Shown: in pieces, positions 58,413 to 64,000 of the stretch | How the letters are laid out: each line of letters begins with the position of its first letter | Position numbering within the stretch: the first letter of the stretch is position 1 | NCBI RefSeq assembly: GCF_016217785.1 | Contig: NZ_JACRGA010000005.1 | Span: 1 to 64,000, forward strand | Reading direction: 5' to 3' | Source: Methanobacterium sp. | GTDB lineage: Archaea > Methanobacteriota > Methanobacteria > Methanobacteriales > Methanobacteriaceae | DNA: 64,000 nt | The notes under the pieces: generated by a model | What the model saw: the letters and a program-made list of their open reading frames with translations, nothing else | Database searches by the model: none | Told to the model about the DNA's origin: nothing | Translations under genes and position numbers: made by a program

Positions 58413-59681
58413 ATGAAAAAATCCCAAAATCAAATTAAACCACGTTTTAATGCCTTTAGGATATCCCTAATTTATTTCATTGTTAGCATAATCTGGATTG
58501 TTGCTTCTGATCAAATCCTGGTCATGAATATGGCCAACAATCAACTATTTACAACCATAGCCATCTTCAAGGGAAGTTTATTCGTTATTGGTACTTCTAT
58601 TTTAATATATTTCCTGGTGTACAGAAATTTAGTTTCCATTAAACGTTCTGAAGAAGATCTAACAGAAAGTGAAAAGAAGTTCAGGGAAATATTCAACAAA
58701 GCAAATGATATGATCTCGGTAAATAGGGTGGATGCAGATGGATTTCCTGGAAAATTCTTGGAAATTAATGAAGTGGCCAGCAAGAGGCTGGGATATGAAA
58801 AGGAAGAGTTACTGAATATGAGTCCTTCAGACATAGTTTCCCATGATAGAATGCATGAAATCCCAGAAAACGCTGCGAAACTTCTTGAAAAAGGACACAA
58901 TACCTATGAGATTGTGCAAGTGGCCAAAGATGGAAAAGAAATACAAGTTGAGGTGAACAGCCACCTCATTGATTACGAGGGGAAAGAAGTATGTTTAGCA
59001 GTTTCTCGTGATATAACCGATCGTAAGAAAGCTGAAGAGAAATTAAAATCATCTTTAGAAGAAAAAAATGTGCTACTGCGAGAAATTCATCATCGAGTTA
59101 ACAATAACCTGCAGATTATAACCAGTTTGTTTAATCTCCAGTCCAATTATGTTGATGAAAGTTCTAAGGACATTTTAATGGTCAGTCAGAGTAGAGTTAA
59201 GTCCATGGCAATGATTCATGAGAAACTCTACCAATCACCAGACATGACCCATATAAACATCAAAGATTACATCGAAAGTTTCGTCTCTGATTTATTCTAT
59301 TTATATGATGTGAAAAAAGGAACTATTGAACCGCAAATAACTGTTGATAACATTAAAATGGGAATTGATACAGCAATACCATTAGGATTAATCATTAACG
59401 AGCTCGTAACCAACTCACTAAAACATGCCTTCCCTGAGGGAAAGGAAGGAGCGTGGATCCAGATTAATCTTAAAAAAGAAGGTGATTTGTTCACCCTGAA
59501 AATAGATGATAATGGTGTGGGAATACCTGAAGTGCGAAAAATTGAAAGTACAAAAAGCCTGGGCTTGCAACTTGTATCGAATCTTGTAAACCAGTTGGAT
59601 GGAACAATGATGATAACTGGGAAAGATGGGACCGAAGTTAAAATTCTATTTGAAGAATTAAAGTATAAACAAAGAATGTGA
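58413..59681 (+). CDS. Membrane-bound histidine kinase (HisKA_2, PAS)
   Basis: 422 residues. Two helices (17-38 and 46-72) span the membrane. A PAS domain follows at about 85-205. The HisKA_2 dimerisation helix has EIHHRVNNNLQII (His about 229), then an HATPase domain with INELVTNSLKHAF (N box), DDNGVGIPE (G1) and SLGLQLVSNLV (G2). It autophosphorylates on His in response to an unknown cue. No response regulator lies in the window, as is usual for orphan kinases in Methanobacterium. The start follows GGGGGGA. Confidence 0.92.
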   Translation: MKKSQNQIKPRFNAFRISLIYFIVSIIWIVASDQILVMNMANNQLFTTIAIFKGSLFVIGTSILIYFLVYRNLVSIKRSEEDLTESEKKFREIFNKANDMISVNRVDADGFPGKFLEINEVASKRLGYEKEELLNMSPSDIVSHDRMHEIPENAAKLLEKGHNTYEIVQVAKDGKEIQVEVNSHLIDYEGKEVCLAVSRDITDRKKAEEKLKSSLEEKNVLLREIHHRVNNNLQIITSLFNLQSNYVDESSKDILMVSQSRVKSMAMIHEKLYQSPDMTHINIKDYIESFVSDLFYLYDVKKGTIEPQITVDNIKMGIDTAIPLGLIINELVTNSLKHAFPEGKEGAWIQINLKKEGDLFTLKIDDNGVGIPEVRKIESTKSLGLQLVSNLVNQLDGTMMITGKDGTEVKILFEELKYKQRM

Positions 59682-59816
59682 AATATATTATCAGTATCCC
59701 AAAATTATTAAAAAATACAGACTAAAATAATATTAACACTATTAATATTAACAATTTAATCAAACAATATTAACTGAATAAATTACAGATATTTTAACGA
59801 AATAGGGGTGTTGTAG

Positions 59817-60095
59817 TTGACCAAAGTGATAAAAAAGAAAGGCACAATTGAATCGTTTAATCCCAATAAAATTAAAGGTTCAATCCAAAAAGCAACTATA
59901 GATGCAGGATACAGTCTGGATGAGAAAAAGGATATTATAAACCAAGTATTCACTAATATCAATAAAAAGATCGATGAGGAGAAGGAAATTAAAAGTGAAA
60001 CCATAAAGATGTGTCTTTTAACAGAATTAGATAAATGCGAGCCATACATTGCTAAATCATGGCGTAGATTTGATGACAAATATAAATCAAGATAA
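59817..60095 (+). CDS. Stand-alone ATP-cone domain protein
   Basis: 92 residues. The whole protein is an ATP-cone: VIKKKGTIESFNPNKIKGSIQKA and a C-terminal helical part (IKSETIKMCLLTELDKCEPYIAKSWRRFD). ATP-cones control ribonucleotide reductases and NrdR by dATP/ATP. Here it lacks any fused reductase or zinc ribbon, so it could be a free regulatory subunit. The start is TTG after GGGGTG. Confidence 0.85.
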   Translation: MTKVIKKKGTIESFNPNKIKGSIQKATIDAGYSLDEKKDIINQVFTNINKKIDEEKEIKSETIKMCLLTELDKCEPYIAKSWRRFDDKYKSR

Positions 60096-60195
60096 AATAT
60101 ACACCAAATGTAAATATTTTAATTTTTTTTTTAAGCCTTTCAATCCTTCATTTAGGGATAAATCTTTGAAGATATAAATTTTGGAGATATAAAAT

Positions 60196-60960
60196 ATGGC
60201 AATGGCTGATCTTTACCCCCAAATATTCAAGAGAAAATCCATTAGAAATTATGATCTTACCCCCTTGGAGGATGGTGTTCTTGAAAATATTATCGAAGAG
60301 ATTAACAATTTAGAACCATTGTATGCTGATATTAAAGTAGATTTTAAGATCATATCCCAAAATGATGTTAATCCACGAATGATGAAAAAGGCACCCCACT
60401 ATATTGCAGTTTTCTCAGAAAATAAAGAGGGTTATAAGACCAACGTGGGGTTCATGCTTCAGCAGATGGACATATTCTTTTCTGCCAATGGCTTGGGCAG
60501 TTGCTGGCAGGGAATCCCCAAAACGAAGAAAAATGTTTTGGAAAGTTCAAATCTTGAATTCGTCATTTTAATGGCATTTGGAAAGGCAAACATACCATTA
60601 CACCGAACCAGTACTTTAGAATTCAAGCGAAAACCTCTCCCCCAAATAACGGATATTAGAAATAAAGGATCTGTGGGGGCATTGTTGGAAGCGGCTCGTC
60701 TAGCACCCTCTGCAACTAACAGCCAGCCCTGGTTTTTTAAAGGCAATAATCATGTAATTCATGCTTATGTAGTTAAACCAAACATTTTTAGGGCTATTAT
60801 GTTAAAAAAATATATCATGATTGATATGGGTATTGTAATTTACCATCTGAAGCTAGCATCAGAGCATTTCGGGAAAACAAGCCAGATTATTTTTGATGAA
60901 ACTGCTGATGAAAACTCGCCCCACGGATATGAATATGTGGCCAGTTTGAAAATCGAGTAA
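60196..60960 (+). CDS. Putative nitroreductase (TM nitroreductase family)
   Basis: 254 residues. Nitroreductase features are the FMN phosphate-binding FKRKSIRNY near the start and ARLAPSATNSQPWFF near residue 180. The N-terminal half contains VGFMLQQMDIFFSANGLGSCWQG. The family, known to me as putative TM nitroreductase, carries two half-motifs in one chain. It reduces unknown substrates with FMN. The start is MAM; the SD GGAGAT is eight bases upstream. The last codons are copied downstream. Confidence 0.85.
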   Translation: MAMADLYPQIFKRKSIRNYDLTPLEDGVLENIIEEINNLEPLYADIKVDFKIISQNDVNPRMMKKAPHYIAVFSENKEGYKTNVGFMLQQMDIFFSANGLGSCWQGIPKTKKNVLESSNLEFVILMAFGKANIPLHRTSTLEFKRKPLPQITDIRNKGSVGALLEAARLAPSATNSQPWFFKGNNHVIHAYVVKPNIFRAIMLKKYIMIDMGIVIYHLKLASEHFGKTSQIIFDETADENSPHGYEYVASLKIE

Positions 60961-61015
60961 ACAGTTTGAAATCGAGTAAAAAATTGAGTAATTATTATTC
61001 TTGAGTAATTATTAG
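60942..61015. repeat. Tandem duplication copying the end of the nitroreductase gene
   Basis: CAGTTTGAAAATCGAGTAA (gene end with stop) is repeated as CAGTTTGAAATCGAGTAA at 60962-60979. Degraded TTGAGTAATTATTA copies follow at about 60983-60997 and 61001-61015. Confidence 0.85.
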
Positions 61016-61171
61016 TCGTCGAACCATTATATTCAAGAAAAACCCTTTATATTCAATAAAAATAATAATATAAAAAAATAACTAAAAAAATTTCTTTTTT
61101 ATCCTGTATGGGTGGATTATAATATTATTATAAGATTCACGCCAGTAAATGACCCCTAAGTTGGTTAAACT

Positions 61172-62062
61172 TTAGGAAATTTCCCAGAAAAGTTTAACTT
61201 CCCCGGCTATTTTTTGACCCTGCTTGCGTCCTGCTTGAGCAGATACACCACGGAAATTGGCATCAAGTGGGTTAGGTCCTTTAGCTTGCAGTGACTCTTC
61301 ATCAGGGGTGATGACCATAACTTGGGAACCGGATGTTTCTAGCTGGGCAAGTTCCTCTTCAAAGGTGATACGGTGCATGGTGGGACCCATTGCCGGTGCA
61401 ATCATGTTGGGTTCGGCAACAATTATAAAGACCTGATCATAACCACGGGCAACATCGGCATTGGTCCCGGAACTCATACCCCCATCAATATATCTGCGGC
61501 CATTGATTGTGGTGGGTGGATAGACACCTGGAACAGCTGAACTGGCAGATACAGCAAGTAAAAGCGGAACATTTGAGTCCTGGTCAAATTTAACCCATTC
61601 ACCAGTCTCAGCATCAACTGCATTGATTATCAGTTTTCTCTCCTGATTCCATTCATGAACTGGCAAACGTGATGCCATTATTTTCAATCTCTCATCCTCT
61701 TCCATGGTTGGTGCGGCAAGTGCTGCTTCTCCAATAAGTGCCCTTGCTGTTTGTGAATCCGGGGAGCTCATAATGGCTGCAGCCATCATCTGGCGGAATT
61801 TATGCCCTTCAAAATCCACCTGTTTTTCCACGGTTTCATTCACTGGTTTCAACTGGAGGTTGTAAAGTTCTTCCAGGCTGAGGCCACTGGTGATCTGAGC
61901 CCCTACACTGGAACCCGCAGATGTTCCTACAATAAGCTCCGCGTGGGTTACATCAACTCCACTTTCTTCAAGTCCGAAAAGGACACCTAATTCCCATGCT
62001 GTCCCTGTGATTCCGCCTCCACTTAAAACCAGTGCTTTTGATGGTTTATCCTTTTTAGCCAT
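61172..62062 (-). CDS. Patatin-like phospholipase
   Basis: 296 residues. A Ser-Asp dyad hydrolase of the patatin family: the oxyanion motif GGGITGTAW near residue 15, GTSAGSS with the nucleophile Ser near residue 48, and the DGGMSSG motif with the catalytic Asp near residue 193. It is soluble and lacks a signal peptide. Possible lipid targets in an archaeon (ether lipids) make the true substrate uncertain; it might act on esters or lipoproteins. The start ATG follows the SD GGAGGT. Confidence 0.9.
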   Translation of the reverse strand: MAKKDKPSKALVLSGGGITGTAWELGVLFGLEESGVDVTHAELIVGTSAGSSVGAQITSGLSLEELYNLQLKPVNETVEKQVDFEGHKFRQMMAAAIMSSPDSQTARALIGEAALAAPTMEEDERLKIMASRLPVHEWNQERKLIINAVDAETGEWVKFDQDSNVPLLLAVSASSAVPGVYPPTTINGRRYIDGGMSSGTNADVARGYDQVFIIVAEPNMIAPAMGPTMHRITFEEELAQLETSGSQVMVITPDEESLQAKGPNPLDANFRGVSAQAGRKQGQKIAGEVKLFWEIS

Positions 62063-62226
62063 TATTATTACCTCCTCTAACTAACTGATAACATTTTTAC
62101 AGAAATTTCAACTGGAAATATGTACTAAATTTTACCATTATTTCAAATATTCCCATTTACTTGAACTTTTTGATGTTAATCACATTATTTTAAAGACAGG
62201 CATATGAATTAAGGGTATTTAATGGT

Positions 62227-63375
62227 TTAATCGGCTATTTCCCGGTATTTGGCAGCAATTTCGCCAAAAGAATTTGCTATGTAGTGCACCTGTTCCTGAC
62301 TGTAACCGTAGGTACTGCATTTGAACCACTGGGTCTGTCCCCTTTTGATTCCCACAATATTCCTCTTTTTAAGCTCCTCATAGAGATAAAAACCTTTACG
62401 CGGATGTTTACTGGCAATACTATGGAAAAATGGGGTTTCAAACCGCACCAGATCATGTTCTGTGGGACGCACACCAATCTGTCGTACTCCACTTATTTTT
62501 TCCATTTCAGAAACGAAATAACGGGTTTTTTCCACTTCAACGTCCCATTGGTTAACCCGGTCAATTATGTGGGGTAAAGATGCCATTAAAGTTGCGATGG
62601 GGGCTCCACGGCTGGTGCATCCCATCATCTCCAGTTCCTTCACCTGATGCCGGTTTGATCTTTTTAAGACCAGATCTGCCCATTCCTCCTGAACTCCCAG
62701 GATACCTATGGGTCCTGAGGCGGCCATGCTTTTATGGCCACTTCCCACCACAAAATCCACATTCCACTTCTTGGCGTCTATGGGCATTCTTCCCATGGAG
62801 TAGGCACAGTTTAAGAGGAATGGGATACCTGCGTCATGGGCTATTTTACCAATAGCCCTGGCATCAGTCACATTACCGTAATCTCCATCCACATGGGTTA
62901 AAAGAACCAGACTAACATCTTCCCCCATGTCATTGACTTCATCAAGGGTTTCCTGATATCCTTCCGCATCAATACGATATTCAGGATCATCGCTGCTGGG
63001 AACTTCCACAATGTTAAGTCCGTTACGTTCTGCTGCCAGGTGACTGGTGTAATGGGCATTACCGTCCATCAATACGGTATCACCGGGTCGGCAAAGAGCG
63101 TGCATAACTGCAAATTTACCTTCCCTTGCACCATGAACAGTCCGTGCATGATCGGCACCAATAAAACTGGCCATATCCTCCAGAAAACTGTTTATGGATG
63201 GTTTTGATATCTGATCCAGACGACCGGCACAGTAATCACAGACACTGTATCCATCGGAAAATTCGTATAAAGCTTGGCGTGATTCGGGGGGAAGCACCCC
63301 TCCACGTTGAAGGGGATTAAGATTGAGGTTTTCTCTTTCTGTTTGGCGATTAAGGGAGTAATCCTGACATTTCAT
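62227..63375 (-). CDS. pscS: O-phosphoseryl-tRNA(Cys):Cys-tRNA synthase
   Basis: 382 residues, fold-type I PLP enzyme. It turns Sep-tRNA(Cys) into Cys-tRNA(Cys) using a sulfur donor, in partnership with SepRS. Catalytic cysteines: Cys46 and Cys49 in SVCDYCAG, and the later Cys in MMGCTSRG. The PLP Lys is in GSGHKSMAASGP. It needs a sulfur donor, so the sulfur-relay fusion nearby could be of interest, though no direct link is shown. No SepRS in the window. Confidence 0.96.
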   Translation of the reverse strand: MKCQDYSLNRQTERENLNLNPLQRGGVLPPESRQALYEFSDGYSVCDYCAGRLDQISKPSINSFLEDMASFIGADHARTVHGAREGKFAVMHALCRPGDTVLMDGNAHYTSHLAAERNGLNIVEVPSSDDPEYRIDAEGYQETLDEVNDMGEDVSLVLLTHVDGDYGNVTDARAIGKIAHDAGIPFLLNCAYSMGRMPIDAKKWNVDFVVGSGHKSMAASGPIGILGVQEEWADLVLKRSNRHQVKELEMMGCTSRGAPIATLMASLPHIIDRVNQWDVEVEKTRYFVSEMEKISGVRQIGVRPTEHDLVRFETPFFHSIASKHPRKGFYLYEELKKRNIVGIKRGQTQWFKCSTYGYSQEQVHYIANSFGEIAAKYREIAD

Positions 63376-63572
63376 ATAAATTCACCAGGTATAGGTTAAT
63401 ATTTAGTTGAAATTAGCCTATCTTGAATATCTAATTGTTAATCCAATTTTTTACTTAAAACTATTTCACATTCCATTCTCTCTTTTGGTTCTCATATATT
63501 TTCTCCAGGGTTAATGAATGATTCTTCAGAATATATAATGAATGAAGATAAAAAAATATGGGGCTATTTATA

Positions 63573-63608
63573 TAGGTCTAGTCTTGTAGGTCTAGTTTCG
63601 TAGGCCTA
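63573..63608. repeat. GTAGGTCTAGTTT tandem repeats
   Basis: TAGGTCTAGTCTT, GTAGGTCTAGTTTC and GTAGGCCTA follow one another (period 13-14), next to a TATA-like TTTATATAG. No gene on the plus strand uses that box. The repeats sit just past the stop of the partial gene at the edge. Confidence 0.7.
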
Positions 63609-63620
63609 TTCTCTTCCAAT

Positions 63621-64000
63621 TTAGGAGGTGCTGGTTTTGAATATGAATCCACCCGTGTTTAGATCTATTTTTTTATCTTTAACATCTGAATAGTAAACAT
63701 TCAAACCATTAGGCAATTGGATAGTTTTAATTTCTATTTGGGATTGTAATTCCTGGAAAAATTGGGATCTGTCATCCATTATCCACACTATCTTTTCGGT
63801 GGATGAGTTTATGGGGATTTCCAGTACACTGGACTGGGAACTGGTGGAGGTATGGTTTTTCCCATAGGAATAGGAAACCTGATTATTCAGTTTGTTACTT
63901 TTAAGCTGGGAGTTATCAGAATCAAAAAGATAGTAAACATCGTATTCTGGAAGCTGGTACATGGCTTTTCTCCAACTGAAGCCCTGATCCTCCCGGATGA
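63621..64000 (-). CDS. C-terminal fragment of an unknown protein
   Basis: The frame is open to the right edge; the 126 codons in the window include IREDQGFSWRKAMYQLPEYD, VYYLFDSDNSQLK, a Ser/Thr/Asn-rich stretch (KNHTSTSSQSS), VWIMDDRSQFFQEL and NGLNVYYSDV, ending GGFIFKTSTS. The composition suggests an extracytoplasmic domain, for example the tail of a membrane glycosyltransferase, but I recognise no family. The start lies outside the window. Confidence 0.6.
   Translation of the reverse strand, partial: IREDQGFSWRKAMYQLPEYDVYYLFDSDNSQLKSNKLNNQVSYSYGKNHTSTSSQSSVLEIPINSSTEKIVWIMDDRSQFFQELQSQIEIKTIQLPNGLNVYYSDVKDKKIDLNTGGFIFKTSTS

Overview
The window is chromosomal DNA of a hydrogenotrophic methanogen of the order Methanobacteriales, most likely a mesophilic Methanobacterium. 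The evidence is archaeal information-processing genes (TBP, Lsm, L37e, FEN1, pelota, HerA-NurA-Mre11-Rad50), methanogen cofactor genes (cfbC for F430, aksA and hacA for coenzyme B, arfB for F420/flavin), SepCysS for tRNA-dependent cysteine formation, a MraY-like enzyme of the kind used for pseudomurein, and a large Methanobacteriales-type adhesin. Genes are moderately AT-rich. The spaces between them are very AT-rich, carry archaeal TATA boxes, and are full of short decaying tandem duplications. TTG and GTG starts with good Shine-Dalgarno (SD) sequences are common. In two genes the SD points at an ATA or ATT codon.

Layout. 0-2.6 kb: the N-terminal 879 codons of a glycine-rich beta-helix adhesin (minus strand). 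3.2-5.2 kb: MraY-like transferase and pelota. 5.4-21 kb: a housekeeping block (small conserved gene, tyrA, CDC48, SAH/SIH hydrolase, two tandem DUF2119 genes, FEN1, DUF98 chorismate lyase-like, hacA, aksA, CYTH protein, coiled-coil protein, TBP, SerB-coiled-coil fusion). From memory, much of this order is kept in Methanothermobacter. 21-28 kb: an accessory region with an MFS exporter, a tiny apparently leaderless membrane protein, an ABM monooxygenase, a TetR regulator, NADP-dependent secondary alcohol dehydrogenase plus F420H2:NADP oxidoreductase, a broken SDR gene and an aspartate dehydrogenase. 28-34.6 kb: the rad50-mre11-herA-nurA end-resection operon, with a divergent two-winged-helix protein beside it. 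35-42 kb: thermonuclease lipoprotein, galE, a decayed stretch, a duplicated membrane protein with a zinc ribbon, galU, rfbC and rfbB. 42-54 kb: tRNA-Leu(GAG), small conserved archaeal genes, cfbC with an overlapping CBS gene, a U32 peptidase-like protein, purF, a toprim-L37e-Lsm group, a PUA protein, arfB and an AIM24 protein. 54-60 kb: a PAS/GAF winged-helix regulator divergent from a DUF169 / TusA-TusA-DsrE / membrane-protein operon, then a histidine kinase. 60-64 kb: ATP-cone protein, nitroreductase-like protein, patatin, SepCysS and a truncated gene at the edge.

How the genes work together. The alcohol dehydrogenase and F420H2:NADP oxidoreductase would feed reducing power from secondary alcohols into F420-dependent CO2 reduction. 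AksA and HacA work in sequence in 2-oxosuberate (coenzyme B) synthesis. GalE, GalU and RfbB/C supply activated sugars for the cell surface. HerA, NurA, Mre11 and Rad50 resect DNA ends.

The best candidate for an undescribed system is at 54.1-58.2 kb. The two divergent promoters share a near-perfect palindrome (TATACTATAnAGTATA) placed over the predicted start sites of both the sensor-regulator and a putative sulfur-relay operon. The operon encodes DUF169, a two-TusA plus DsrE fusion whose first TusA lacks its cysteine, and a three-helix membrane protein. Other points of interest are the DUF2119 pair, which shows an HxxE...R...H...E pattern like M14/aspartoacylase metallohydrolases, a hairpin in the leader of the TBP gene, and a repeated pattern in which the last codons and stop of a gene are re-duplicated just downstream.
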